From Acidimicrobiales bacterium (GTDB lineage Bacteria; Actinomycetota; Acidimicrobiia; Acidimicrobiales; JAUJNH01), in the NCBI GenBank assembly GCA_030448245.1, contig JAUJNH010000002.1, positions 175,473-239,472 of the forward strand: a stretch of DNA of 64,000 bases. The letters are read 5' to 3'. Every line of letters begins with the position of its first letter. Position 1 is the stretch's first letter. The notes beneath the pieces are model-generated. The model had not been told where the DNA came from, searched no databases, and saw only the letters and a program-made list of their open reading frames with translations. The position numbers and the translations under genes are program-made. Shown one piece after another: positions 9,593 to 19,073 of this stretch.

Positions 9593-10572
9593 GCCCGTCG
9601 CGCCCGGGGCCGCCGGACCCTCGGGTCGAGCAGGGGGTAGGCCAGGTCGTTGATGAGGTTGGCCAGGACGACCGTGACGATCAGCAGCAGGAAGGCGCCC
9701 TGCAGCACGGGGTAGTCGCGGGACAGCACGCTCTCGTAGATCAGCCGCCCGAGGCCGGGATAGGAGAAGACCGTCTCCACCACGGCTGCGCCGCCCACCA
9801 GCGTCCCGAGCCCGACCAGGGCCACCGTCGACACCGGCAGCAGGGCGTTGCGCGAGGCGTGGCGGCGCACCTCCCGGTCGGTCAGGCCCTTGGCCTCGGC
9901 CATCAGGACGTAGTCCTCCTGCAGCTCGCCGACCAGGGCCGACCGGGCCACCAGGTACATGGGCCCCAGGCCGGCGATGGTGAGCGTGGCCACCGGCAGC
10001 ACGGCCCGCTGGAGCACCTGGCCGACCAGCGCGAGGCCTTCTACTTCCTGCCCCGACAGGGCGCCGTAGCTGGGGAACCAGCCGAGGCCCACGGAGAACA
10101 CGAGGAGGAGCAGCGTCCCGACGAAGAACGGTGGCAGGGCGTCGAGGAACATCACGGCCCCCAGGGCGCCGGTGTCGGTGCTGGTCCCCCGCCGCCACGC
10201 CGACCGGAACCCAAGCGCCGCTCCGATCAGGGTGGACAGGGCCAGCGACCCGCCGACGAGCAGTAGGGTCCAGCCGACCCGCTCGAACAGCAGCGCCGTG
10301 ACGGGGCGCCCGAAGCGGACGGACACGAGCAGGTCACCGCGGGCGATGCCGGCCAGGTAAGCCCGGAACTGCTCGGGCATCGGGTCGTCGAGGCCGAAGC
10401 GGTCGAGGATCTCGGTGCGCTGCGCCGGGGTCAGCGAGGCGGCCACCTCGTCCGGGAGGATGTAGTCGATGGCGTCCCCCGGGGCCAGCCGGGGGAGCGC
10501 GAAGTTGAGCACGATGGCCGCGAAGAGCACCGCCCCGTACTGGCCGACGGTGCGCAGGAGGTGCCGCTTCAC
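9589..10572 (-). CDS. Oligopeptide ABC transporter permease (DppB type)
   Basis: A 327-residue inner-membrane permease. It starts with basic KRHLLRTVGQYGAVLF and has about six hydrophobic segments. The N-terminal signature LNFALPRLAPGDAIDYIL is typical of DppB/OppB, and the cytoplasmic EAA loop is MAEAKGLTDREVRRHASRNA. The frame is open much further upstream; I chose GTG 10572, which lies 4 nt after the stop of the binding-protein gene. It pairs with the permease half of the fused protein to form the translocation path. Confidence 0.88.
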
Positions 10573-10576
10573 GAGG

Positions 10577-12409
10577 TCACTCGTCCTCGGTGGCCTTCTT
10601 CCGACGGGCCTTGGCGATCCCAAAGGCAGCCAGGCCGGCCAGCAGCGCCCCACCGACGACGAACGGGACGGCGGAGGTGCCCCCGCCTTCGCCGCCGCCG
10701 CCGCCACCCGTGGCACCGCTGCCGCCACCGGTGCCGTTGGCGCCGCCCTTGTTCAGGGCGATGTTGTCGTAGCCGGTCAGGAACGAGCGCTTGGTGAGGA
10801 TCCCCTGGCCCCGGTCGTTCACCCAGCCGTCGTAGGCGGCCTGCCGGTAGGCCCAGATGCCGTCGGGGTACCACAGCACCTGCTGCGGGAGGTCACGGGC
10901 CAGGAGGTCCTGGGCCTCGCTCAGCAGCCGCCGCCGCTCGCTGGTGTCGGCCGTGGAGGCCTCCTCGACGAGCTTGTCGTACTCCGGGTTGGAGTAGCCG
11001 GTGATCGCGGCGCCGAAGCCCTTCGCCTTCTCGCCGGGCTTGGGCGGCGAGTGGAAGAAGTAGTAGAGGGCGTCGGGGTCGACGTGGGCGTGCGACTCGA
11101 TGTTCCCCACGTAGGCGTCGTACGTCGGCGGCTGACCTGGTGCGCCGCTGCGCCGCGAGCGCAGGGTGGCGGGGTCGAGCGACTCGACGTTGTACTTCAC
11201 GCCGATCGCCTGCATCTGGCTGGCGATCAGCTGCAGGGCCCGCAGCTCGAGCGGCTCGAACGAGTTGACCAGGATGGCGAACTCGAGGCGCTTGCCGTCG
11301 GGCGTCTTGCGGATCCCATCGGGGTCCTTGGCCGTGTAGCCGGCCTGATCCAGCATCGTGTTCGCCCCGGTCGGGTCGAACTGGTGCCCGGCGTCCTTCT
11401 TGGCCCACGGCGAGTCGGGGTGGAGGTAGGTGTCACGGCCGGGACGGGCCCGCCCGAGAAGCACCGTCTTGACGACGTCGTCGAGGTTCATGCCCATGCT
11501 CATGGCCTTGCGCAGCTTGGGGTCGCTGAGCGGCGCCTTGCGGGCGTTGAAGGACAGCTGGATCGACTCGAAGCGGGTGCCCTCGGCGACGCCGATGCCG
11601 CTGGTGCCCTTGAGCTGGTCGACCAGCTCACCCGGCACGTTGCGCTCGACCATGTCGACGTCACCCGTGCGCAGCGCCGTGAACGAGCTGCCAGGGTCCT
11701 TGATGATCACCATCTCGAGGCGGTCGATGCGGGGCTTGCCCTTGAAGTAGCTCTGGTTGGCCTCGAACCGGTAGCGCTGGTCGGGCACGATCTCGACCAG
11801 CTTGAAGGGCCCGGTGCCCACGGGCAGGTTCGTGGTGGCCTTGGCCGGCTCGGGGATGTTCTGGAAGATGTGCTTGGCGATGATCGGGAGGTCGGCGCCG
11901 GGCATGATCTTGAACTGCGGCGCCGCCGCCGAGAAGAAGAGCTTGATGGTCTTGGGGTCGACGATCTCGGACCGGTCGAAGGCCGGCACGTCGGAGACGT
12001 GGTGGGCGTAGCGGCCCGAGGCGCCCTCCTGCTTCTTGTAGAAGTCGTAGCTGAAGGCCACGTCCTCAGCGCTGAAGGGCCTGCCGTCCTGCCAGGTGAT
12101 GCCTTCCCGCAGCGTCACCGTCCACACCTTGCCCCCCTCGGACGCCTCGGCCTTCTCGGCCAGCCACGGCTCGGGGTCGGCCTTGGCCTGCGACCAGAAC
12201 AGGGCGTCGTAGACCAGGTGCTGGATGTCGTTGGTGGCCGGGTTGGCCCCGAAGCCCACCGTGAAGGGCGTGATGTTGTTCTCGTTGCCCTTGATGGCCA
12301 CCTTCACCGTCCGTGGCCCCGCCTGGCCGCTCGCCGGGCCGACCACGGCCAACGAGGTGGCCACCAGGCCGAGGGCGCACACCAACAAGCTCAAACGTCG
12401 CAGCGACAT
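10577..12409 (-). CDS. Peptide ABC transporter substrate-binding protein with C-terminal anchor
   Basis: Family 5 (SBP_bac_5) binding protein of 610 residues. The N-terminal signal peptide is MSLRRLSLLVCALGLVATSL with cleavage near ASG. There is no lipobox cysteine. Near the C-terminus there is a glycine-rich linker, then a hydrophobic segment (VPFVVGGALLAGLAAFGIA) and a basic tail (KARRKK), so the receptor appears to be held by a C-terminal membrane helix rather than by lipid. GAAGGA precedes the ATG at 12409. First gene of the operon binding protein, DppB, DppC-D, DppF, DsrE. The substrate is probably a peptide, not provable here. Confidence 0.88.
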   Translation of the reverse strand: MSLRRLSLLVCALGLVATSLAVVGPASGQAGPRTVKVAIKGNENNITPFTVGFGANPATNDIQHLVYDALFWSQAKADPEPWLAEKAEASEGGKVWTVTLREGITWQDGRPFSAEDVAFSYDFYKKQEGASGRYAHHVSDVPAFDRSEIVDPKTIKLFFSAAAPQFKIMPGADLPIIAKHIFQNIPEPAKATTNLPVGTGPFKLVEIVPDQRYRFEANQSYFKGKPRIDRLEMVIIKDPGSSFTALRTGDVDMVERNVPGELVDQLKGTSGIGVAEGTRFESIQLSFNARKAPLSDPKLRKAMSMGMNLDDVVKTVLLGRARPGRDTYLHPDSPWAKKDAGHQFDPTGANTMLDQAGYTAKDPDGIRKTPDGKRLEFAILVNSFEPLELRALQLIASQMQAIGVKYNVESLDPATLRSRRSGAPGQPPTYDAYVGNIESHAHVDPDALYYFFHSPPKPGEKAKGFGAAITGYSNPEYDKLVEEASTADTSERRRLLSEAQDLLARDLPQQVLWYPDGIWAYRQAAYDGWVNDRGQGILTKRSFLTGYDNIALNKGGANGTGGGSGATGGGGGGEGGGTSAVPFVVGGALLAGLAAFGIAKARRKKATEDE

Positions 12410-12506
12410 ATCGTCCTTCTTCCACGTAGTACACCGCGCAACCTTGCAGGTGTTTGAAGGCGGTGTCAAAACCTCCGCGACGCCGGCTGTGCAAGGCTCG
12501 ATCCGG

Positions 12507-13385
12507 ATGCGGGTCTTCCTGGTCGACGGGACGTTCGAGCTGTTCCGGCAGTTCTACGGGGCCCAGCGCCACCGTTCGGCCTCGTCGATGGGGACCGCCG
12601 GGGTCGTCGGTGTCCTGGCCTCGGTGCTGCAGCTGCTCGACGACGGTGCCACCCACATCGGGGTGGCCACCGACCACGTGATCGAGAGCTTCCGCAACGG
12701 GCTGTGGCCCGGCTACAAGACGGGCGCCGGCATCGACCCGGTCCTCCGCTCGCAGTTCGAGCCCCTCGAGCTGGCCCTCCAGGCCCTCGGCGTCGTCGTG
12801 TGGCCCATGGTCGAGCTCGAGGCCGACGACGCCCTGGCCTCGGCCTGCGCCGTCTGCCGGGACGACCCCGACTGCGAGCAGGTCGTCATCTGCACGCCCG
12901 ACAAGGACCTGGCCCAGTGCGTCGTCGGCGGCGAGGTGGTGCAGCTCGACCGCATCCGCAACGTGGTGGTCGACGAGGGTGCCGTGCTCGCCAAGTACGG
13001 CGTGCCGCCGGTCTCGATCCCCGACTGGCTGGCCCTCGTCGGCGACTCGGCCGACGGCTTCCCGGGCCTCCCCGGCTGGGGGGCGAAGTCGGCGGCCGCC
13101 GTGATCCGTCGGTTCGGGACGGTCGAGGCCATCCCCGACGACGTGGCGGCGTGGGACGGCGTCGGGGTGCGCAGCGCGGGGGCCCTGGCGGCCACGCTGG
13201 CGTCCTCGCGCCGTGAGGCGCTCCTGTTCAAGCACCTGGCCACCCTGGTGGTCGAGCGGTCCCTCCTCGGGTCGGCGGCCGACCTGAGCTGGCCCGGGCC
13301 CACCCCCGCCTTTTCGGGGGTGGCCGAGGCCCTCGGCGCCCCTGGCCTGGCCTCCCGGGCCGAGAGCGCCGCCGCCAACCGCTGA
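12507..13385 (+). CDS. 5'-3' exonuclease (FEN/PolA N-terminal domain type)
   Basis: Stand-alone 292-residue relative of the N-terminal exonuclease domain of DNA polymerase I. Metal-binding acidic motifs are visible: VDGTFELFRQFYG at the start, ELEADDALASA near residue 110, and CTPDKDLAQCV near 130. The helix-hairpin-helix region is VGDSADGFPGLPGWGAKSAA near 175-195. It would remove RNA primers or flaps during replication and repair. ATG 12507 is the first start that keeps the conserved N-terminus. Divergent from the transporter operon, with a 97 bp shared upstream region. Confidence 0.88.
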   Translation: MRVFLVDGTFELFRQFYGAQRHRSASSMGTAGVVGVLASVLQLLDDGATHIGVATDHVIESFRNGLWPGYKTGAGIDPVLRSQFEPLELALQALGVVVWPMVELEADDALASACAVCRDDPDCEQVVICTPDKDLAQCVVGGEVVQLDRIRNVVVDEGAVLAKYGVPPVSIPDWLALVGDSADGFPGLPGWGAKSAAAVIRRFGTVEAIPDDVAAWDGVGVRSAGALAATLASSRREALLFKHLATLVVERSLLGSAADLSWPGPTPAFSGVAEALGAPGLASRAESAAANR

Positions 13386-13481
13386 GACCGGGCTGCGGCG
13401 GTCCCGGCGACGCGAAGATGACCCGCGATCTGACCCGTTCGGGCCATGGCGTGACCGGCCCGGCCAGGGCACCATGCGCTG

Positions 13482-13868
13482 GTGCTCATCGGTCTCGTGC
13501 TCGGACTCGCCGGCTCGGCCTGGCTGGGGCTCGCCGCCTCCGACAACCGGCTGGAGCCCGCCCTCCCAGGGCCGTGGGTCACCGCCTCACTCGCCCTGGC
13601 CGTGCTGGTCGTCGGGTGGCTGCTGGCCGCGATCGCCTCCCGCTTCGCCGCCGCCCTGGCCGTCGGCCTCCTCCCCGGTGCCGTCTACGCCGCCATGGCG
13701 CTGGCCGGCGACGGCAGCCACCAGCAGGCTTACGCCTGGTGCGCGGTGGCCGTGGCCCTCGGATGCGTGGCCGTCGGCGCCGGGTTCGCCCGCCCGCGGC
13801 GTCGGAGCCAGCCCTGGTCGGTGCGCCGCCGCACCGCCCCACGCGTCCCCCGGGCCCGGACCGGCTGA
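13482..13868 (+). CDS. Small integral membrane protein
   Basis: About 128 residues with four hydrophobic segments (roughly residues 1-20, 33-53, 55-78, 85-102) and an Arg/Pro-rich cytoplasmic-looking tail. GTG start. The hydrophobic spacing and clean frame support a real gene, but I recognise no family. It sits between the exonuclease gene and the convergent aat gene. Confidence 0.6.
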   Translation: MLIGLVLGLAGSAWLGLAASDNRLEPALPGPWVTASLALAVLVVGWLLAAIASRFAAALAVGLLPGAVYAAMALAGDGSHQQAYAWCAVAVALGCVAVGAGFARPRRRSQPWSVRRRTAPRVPRARTG

Positions 13869-13885
13869 CGGGGTCTCCCCGGCCG

Positions 13886-14560
13886 TCAGGCGAACGCAGG
13901 CGGGAGGGGAAGGGTGAGGGCGTGGGCCAGGCGGCGCCGGTAGGTGGCCCGGTCCACCTCGACCACGCCCAGCGAGGCGAGGTGGTCGGTGCGCCACTGG
14001 ACGTCGAGGAGGCGGCCCTCGGCGGCACCGGCTGCGCCGCCGAGGAGGTCGACGAGGGCCACGAGGGCCACCTTCGAGGCGTCGGTGCGGCGGTGGAACA
14101 TCGACTCGCCGGCGAACAGCCCACCGGTGGCGATCCCGTACAGCCCGCCGGCCAGCTGGCCGTCGTCGAGCGACCACGCCTCGACCGAGTGGGCCCACCC
14201 CAGCTGGTGCAGCCGCACGTAGGCGGCGGCGATGTCGTCGGTGATCCAGTGACCGGATCGGGAGCGGTCGGCGCAGGCGGCCACCACCGATCGGAACACC
14301 GTGTCCACCCGCACCTCGAAGCGGGTGCACGACCTGCGCAGGCTGCGGCTGACCCGGAGGCCGTCGAGGGGCAGCACGCCTCGGGGCTCGGGCGACCACC
14401 AGGCCATGAGCCCGGTGTCGAGAGGCATGGGGAACAGCCCGCTGCGGTAGGCGGCCAGGATGGTGCCGGGCTCCAGGTCGGCCCCCAGCCCCACGACCTC
14501 GCCTGACCGTGGCGGCTTCGAGGGGAAGCCGAAACGGGATGGCGGGGGCTCGAGCGGCAG
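13886..14560 (-). CDS. aat: Leucyl/phenylalanyl-tRNA-protein transferase
   Basis: Transfers Leu or Phe from tRNA to N-terminal Arg or Lys of proteins, marking them for ClpAP (N-degron pathway). Family motifs: GADLEPGTILAAYRSGLFPMP, WWSPEPRGVLPLD, the active region GHWITDDIAAAY, and GGLFAGESMFHR followed by ASKVALVALV. About 224 residues, a usual length. The start is uncertain: homology reaches LPLEPPPSRF, which would need a CTG at 14560, one base after the preceding stop; GTG 14494 would lose the first 22 residues. Downstream of the dienelactone hydrolase in a tight operon. Confidence 0.88.
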   Translation of the reverse strand: MPLEPPPSRFGFPSKPPRSGEVVGLGADLEPGTILAAYRSGLFPMPLDTGLMAWWSPEPRGVLPLDGLRVSRSLRRSCTRFEVRVDTVFRSVVAACADRSRSGHWITDDIAAAYVRLHQLGWAHSVEAWSLDDGQLAGGLYGIATGGLFAGESMFHRRTDASKVALVALVDLLGGAAGAAEGRLLDVQWRTDHLASLGVVEVDRATYRRRLAHALTLPLPPAFA

Positions 14561-14561
14561 C

Positions 14562-15281
14562 TCAGCCCTCCAGGGTCTGGGCCAGGAAGCGCAGCGTCCG
14601 GGGCCAGCTCTCGGCCGTGGCCGCCGGGTTCGCGAACTTCGGGTGGAACAAGTTCTCAAAGGCGTGACCGGCGCCGGCATGGACGACGACGTCGACGTCA
14701 GGGCGACCGGCGAAGCGCTCGCCGACCTTGGTGATGTCCTCGCCGGAGATGAACGGGTCGGACCCGCCGAAGTGGAACAGGGCGGGGCAGCGGACGGCGT
14801 CGGCCCGGTCGAGCGCCCCGGCCACGCCCGAGCCGTAGTAGCTGACCAGGGCGTCGGGGTCGGCGGCGGTGGCCACGGCATACGCCAGCGTTCCGCCCAG
14901 GCAGTAGCCCACGGTGGCCACCTTCCGCCCGCCCACCTCGGGCAGGCCCCGGAGGTGCTGGAGGGCGGCACCCAGGTCGGCAGCCGTCCGCTCGGGCGGC
15001 ACCTCGCCGAAGAAGCGGTTGGCCATGGCCATGCCCTGCTGGATCCCGTCCTCGGTGTCGGGGGCGACGAAGCCCGGCTGGATCCGCCAGAACAGGTCGG
15101 GCACCAGGACCACGTTGCCGGCGTCGGCCAGCTCCCGCGCCTTGGCCTTGGCGAACTCGGCGATGCCGAAGATCTCGTGCAGCAGCAGCACGCCCGGGCC
15201 GGAACCACCTTCCGGCACCGTCACGAAGGACCCGAACGACCCGTCCTCCACCTCGACCCGCTCGGTCCGATCGACGCTCAT
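14562..15281 (-). CDS. Dienelactone hydrolase family protein
   Basis: Alpha/beta hydrolase of 239 residues. The nucleophile is Cys127 in GYCLGG, as in dienelactone hydrolases rather than serine esterases. The acid and histidine are likely in HFGGSDPFI and [10 protein letters not shown] near 175 and 205. An early strand-turn [21 protein letters not shown] is also typical. It would hydrolyse lactone or thioester-like substrates; whether it acts in chloroaromatic breakdown is unknown, and no catabolic partners are nearby. Its stop is almost joined to the aat start. Confidence 0.85.
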   Translation of the reverse strand: MSVDRTERVEVEDGSFGSFVTVPEGGSGPGVLLLHEIFGIAEFAKAKARELADAGNVVLVPDLFWRIQPGFVAPDTEDGIQQGMAMANRFFGEVPPERTAADLGAALQHLRGLPEVGGRKVATVGYCLGGTLAYAVATAADPDALVSYYGSGVAGALDRADAVRCPALFHFGGSDPFISGEDITKVGERFAGRPDVDVVVHAGAGHAFENLFHPKFANPAATAESWPRTLRFLAQTLEG

Positions 15282-15367
15282 CCCCGGACCGTACCCAAAG
15301 CCGCCCGGCCGCAGCAGCAGCGGTCGTGCCGGGGCGGGGGTGCGGCCGCGGACGTACGATCCGGCCG

Positions 15368-16915
15368 ATGGAGCACTCCATGAGCGAGCAGCTGGCGCGG
15401 CTGGCCGAGCGGAAGGAGCAGGCCCGCCACGCCGGCAGCGAGCACGCGGTCCAGCGCCAGCACGACCGGGGGAAGATGACGGCCCGGGAGCGGGTCGAGC
15501 ACCTGCTCGACGACGGGTCGTTCCAGGAGCTCGACATGCTGGCCCGGAGCCGGGCCACCGGCCTCAAGGAGACGCCCTACACCGATGGCGTCGTCACCGG
15601 CTTCGGCACCATCGAGGGCCGCAAGGTCTGCGTGTTCAGCCAGGACTTCACCGTGTTCGGCGGTGCCCTGGGCGAGGTGTTCGCCGAGAAGATCCACAAG
15701 GTGATGGACCTCTCGGCCAAGATCGGCGTGCCGATGATCGGCATCAACGACGGCGCCGGCGCCCGCATCCAGGAGGGGGTGGTGTCGCTCGCCTCCTACG
15801 GCGGCATCTTCCACCGGAACGTGCAGGCCTCAGGGGTGGTGCCGCAGATCTCGGCCATCATGGGGCCCTGCGCCGGCGGCGCCGTCTACAGCCCGATCAT
15901 GACCGACTTCATCTACATGGTCGACCAGACGTCGTACATGTTCATCACGGGCCCCGACGTGGTGAAGACGGTGACGGGCGAGAGCGTCACCCAGGAGGAG
16001 CTGGGCGGGGCCATGACCCACGCCACCAAGTCCGGGGTGTGCACGTTCGTCGAACCGGACGACAAGGCCTGCCTCGACTCGATCCGCGAGCTGCTCTCCT
16101 ACCTGCCGGCCAACAACCTCGAGGAGCCGCCCGAGGTCGCCAGCGACGACGACCCCCTCCGTCGCTGCGACGACCTCACGTCCCTGATGCCGGCCAGTCC
16201 CAACCAGGCCTACGACATGAAGCGGGTGGTCACCTCGGTCGTCGACGACGGCGAGCTCCTCGAGTACGCCCGCCACTGGGCCCGCAACATCGTGTGCGGC
16301 TTCGCCCGGCTGGACGGCCGCACCGTCGGGATCGTCGGCAACCAGCCCCTGCACCTGGCCGGGGTGCTCGACATCGAGGCCAGCGAGAAGGCGGCCCGCT
16401 TCGTCCGCACCTGCGACGCCTTCAACGTCCCGCTCGTCACCTTCGTCGACGTGCCGGGCTTCCTCCCGGGCACGGCCCAGGAGTACGGCGGCATCATCCG
16501 CCACGGCGCCAAGCTGCTGTACGCCTACTGCGAGGCCACCGTCCCGCGGGTGCAGGTCATCACCCGCAAGGCCTACGGCGGGGCCTACGTCGTCATGAAC
16601 TCGAAGTCGATCGGCTGCGACCTGGCCTACGCCTGGCCGTCAGCCGAGCTGGCGGTCATGGGGCCCAGCGGGGCGGTCGAGATCGTGTACCGGCGCGAGC
16701 TGGCCGAGGCGGCCGACCCCGCGGCCCGTCGAGCCGAGCTGATCGAGGAGTACACCGAGCGCCACGCCAACCCCTACGAAGCCGCCGAGCGGGGCTACGT
16801 CGACGACGTCATCGACCCGGCCGAGACCCGCCAGGTGCTGGTGCGCTCGCTCGCCTTCCTCCGCTCCAAGCGCGAGGAGCTGCCAAAGCGCAAGCACGGC
16901 AACATGCCGCTGTGA
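15368..16915 (+). CDS. Acyl-CoA carboxylase beta subunit (propionyl-CoA carboxylase type)
   Basis: Carboxyltransferase subunit of 515 residues that moves CO2 from biotin to propionyl- or acetyl-CoA. Recognised by [17 protein letters not shown] at the N-terminus, [53 protein letters not shown] and [13 protein letters not shown]. The oxyanion-hole Gly-Gly turns are all present. ATG 15368 chosen; ATG 15380 is an alternative. It would feed methylmalonyl-CoA or ethylmalonyl-CoA metabolism together with the mutase at 19074. No alpha (biotin) subunit is in the window. Confidence 0.92.
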   Translation: MEHSMSEQLARLAERKEQARHAGSEHAVQRQHDRGKMTARERVEHLLDDGSFQELDMLARSRATGLKETPYTDGVVTGFGTIEGRKVCVFSQDFTVFGGALGEVFAEKIHKVMDLSAKIGVPMIGINDGAGARIQEGVVSLASYGGIFHRNVQASGVVPQISAIMGPCAGGAVYSPIMTDFIYMVDQTSYMFITGPDVVKTVTGESVTQEELGGAMTHATKSGVCTFVEPDDKACLDSIRELLSYLPANNLEEPPEVASDDDPLRRCDDLTSLMPASPNQAYDMKRVVTSVVDDGELLEYARHWARNIVCGFARLDGRTVGIVGNQPLHLAGVLDIEASEKAARFVRTCDAFNVPLVTFVDVPGFLPGTAQEYGGIIRHGAKLLYAYCEATVPRVQVITRKAYGGAYVVMNSKSIGCDLAYAWPSAELAVMGPSGAVEIVYRRELAEAADPAARRAELIEEYTERHANPYEAAERGYVDDVIDPAETRQVLVRSLAFLRSKREELPKRKHGNMPL

Positions 16916-17440
16916 CCGTTGGCCGAGACCAGGTGGTGGACGGGCCGGCCGATGCACCGGCGGGGAGCCGGGTGAGCGAAGTGAGCGAGCCGGCGAGGGG
17001 GGCCGACGCCTGGCTGGACTGACGAGGAGCCCAGGTGAGGGACGAGCCGAGCACCGCAGGAGGGAAGCCAGGTGGTGAAGGGGCCGGCCGATGCACCGGC
17101 GGGAGCAGTTGAGCCGGCGCTCCTGGCCGCCATCGTGGCGGCCGTTGACGCGACAGCGCTTGGCCGCAGTCGGCGGCAGGGCCCCCGGCGCCGGCACCGG
17201 CCGAGCCGACCCGCTGGCGCTTCAGCAGCCGGTGGTGGTCGTCGCCCGTGGCCAGCCGACGGTCTGCGGCCGTGGTAGGCCGCGGCCTCAGGTCCCGCTG
17301 GTGCTCGGAGGGCTGGTCTGCCCGTCGCCGGCCTTGGACCCGCCGCCGGAGGCGGCCGCATTGCGACAGCGAACACGAGGCGGGCGACTGCACGGCCGAG
17401 GCCACCAGCTGCGACCGGTCCCAACCCGCCGGGTGAACGG
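16916..17440. other. Intergenic stretch with repeats, no supported gene
   Basis: About 500 bases between the carboxylase and the DUF3494 remnant. It contains a 34-base direct repeat (16931-16964 and 17070-17103, two differences) around GGCCGGCCGATGCACCGG. It also holds one copy of the dispersed element (16969-17030) that recurs near 7530-7588 and 49851-49917. Beyond 17104 I see no reading frame with protein-like composition on either strand. Confidence 0.6.
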
Positions 17441-18594
17441 ATGCGAGGAATGCCTCAAGGCGAGATGAGCCGGCAGATGGGTGCCGTTCTTCACTGGCCG
17501 TGGAAGGTCCAGATGCAACTCCAGAACGATCGCATCCGGCGCGCCGGACCATGCCCCTGGCGCCGTCGCAGACTGCTCGCAGCCTGGTCGCGCGCCGGAG
17601 GCTTCCACGCGGCGCCGGCCGCCCGCCTCGCCACCGCAGCCCTCGTCGTGGCCAGCTCCCGCTGGTGACAACCATCGCCGGTGAGGGTCAGCCCAGGTTC
17701 ATCGGTGACCGGTTTCGATCCCTGCACGCCCCCGGCGCCGGCCAACTGCGTCGCCCTGACCGGGACCCTCCACGTGGCCGACGAGGTTGCCCTCCTGGCC
17801 AAAGCCGACACGCTCGACGCCTACACCACCCTGGCGCAGTCGACCTGCACGAGGCAGGTGGACGTTGGCGCTCGACCTTCACGCCCGGGGTCTACTGCTC
17901 TCCTGGCACCTTCAACCTCTCGGCGGGAGGGATCCTCACGCTCGACGCCCAGGGTGATCCTGACGCCGAGTTCATCTTCTTGACAGGGGCCGGGGGAGCA
18001 CGCTGATCACCGGCACCGGCGTCCAGGTGCTCCTCATCGGCGCAGCCCAGCCCTGCAACGTCTACTGGCAGGTGGCCAGCTCGGCGACGATCGGGGTGCG
18101 CACCGCCTTCGTCGGGAACATTCTGGCGCTGCAGTCGATCCAGCTGCAGACCGGCGCCACGCTGGAGGAAGGGCGTTGGCCCTGAACGGCGCGGTCACGC
18201 TCGACACCAACACGATCACCACGGCGGACTGCGAGGCGCCGACGACGACGACGACCCCGCCCACGGTCACGCCGACCGACGCAGGCGACGGGCGTCGGGC
18301 TGGCCGATGACGGTCACGCCGTGGACGGTCACGCCGAGGGCGACGGTCACGCCGGCCGACGGTCACGCCGACGACGACGCCGGCGAGACGCCGGCGACGA
18401 CCAGGGGGCGGCATCACGATGGTCGGCACCACCGGCGGCGGTCCACCAGCACCGCACGCACCACGACAGCCTGGCTCGGACCGGGTCGAATCTCAACCTC
18501 TCTCGCCCTCGGGCTGCTGGCCATGATCCTCGGCACCGGGATGCTCCTGGGGTCGCGCCGCAGGGCGAACACAGGCGTAGCCCTAGGGTCAAGC
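17441..18594 (+). pseudogene. Ice-binding-like (DUF3494) surface protein, many frame changes
   Basis: Pieces in different frames add up to one DUF3494 protein. They are a hydrophobic leader (RLATAALVVAS, about 17617-17650); VSPGSSVTGFDPCTPPAP and LHVADEVALLAKADTLDAY (17684-17862); TFTPGVYCSPGTFNLSAGG and LTLDAQGDPDAEFIFLTG (17875-17990); and VLLIGAAQPCNVYWQVASS with TAFVGNILALQSIQLQTGA (18000-18168). Then come GRALALNGAVTLDTNTITT, Thr-Val-Thr-Pro repeats (18265-18375), an LARTG sorting motif (18471-18485), a membrane segment and RRR. The early frame changes each behave as one lost base. The usual first repeats of the domain are also absent. It would be an exported, sortase-anchored adhesin-like or ice-binding protein. 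Confidence 0.7.
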
Positions 18595-19073
18595 TGGTGC
18601 TCCGCAGGGCTGATGCCCCAGCCGGTGGCGGCGTGGTCGACCTTGCCGCGGCAAGCCGCAGTTCGGTCGATCCAGAGCGTGCTGTTGCTGGCCCGGGATG
18701 GTGATCGCCCTCGGGAGCCTGATGGTGCTGCTGTCGAAGCCGCGGCGCCGGATCCGACGGAGCTCTGCCGTCACCCGTTGAGCGGCGCACTGACTGATCG
18801 GCTGAACGGCCACGGCTCCTCGGAGCCGTGGCCGTTTCGCGTTCCCGACGCTGTTCGATCTGCGCAGGCAGGGCCCGGGTCGGCCGGGGTGCTCCGCCGT
18901 CCACAGGGCGCGTGGACAGCCCCCGCGGCGGCCGCATTTCAGCAACGTTCAGTCGATGCACCACAGCAAGCACCGCTTTGACCAGCTTGTTCCCCGGCGT
19001 TCGCCGGCGGTTCACGACCGACATATCCACCTCTGTGGAGAACGCTGTGGATGGCTGGGGAAAAGCTCGGTGA
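18595..19073. other. Remnant region with a second membrane-anchor tail
   Basis: Between the DUF3494 remnant and the mutase stop. It contains 18698-18781 (+), 27 codons reading MVIALGSLMVLLSKPRRR plus a basic end and stop, which looks like the detached C-terminal anchor of another surface protein. It also contains the strong hairpin at 18805-18836. The rest carries no frame I can support. Confidence 0.45.
18805..18836. terminator. Perfect 14-bp inverted repeat, probable transcription terminator
   Basis: Arms AACGGCCACGGCTC and GAGCCGTGGCCGTT pair perfectly around a CTCG loop. It lies after the remnant anchor tail and before the convergent mutase gene. There is only a short T run (TTT), so it is terminator-like in shape but not a textbook rho-independent site. 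The symmetry would let it work on both strands. Confidence 0.6.

Noticed and set aside
18265-18375. CRISPR-like array
   Set aside because: The repeats are short ACGGTCACGCCG units with irregular tiny gaps that encode Thr-Val-Thr-Pro linkers, not repeat-spacer units.
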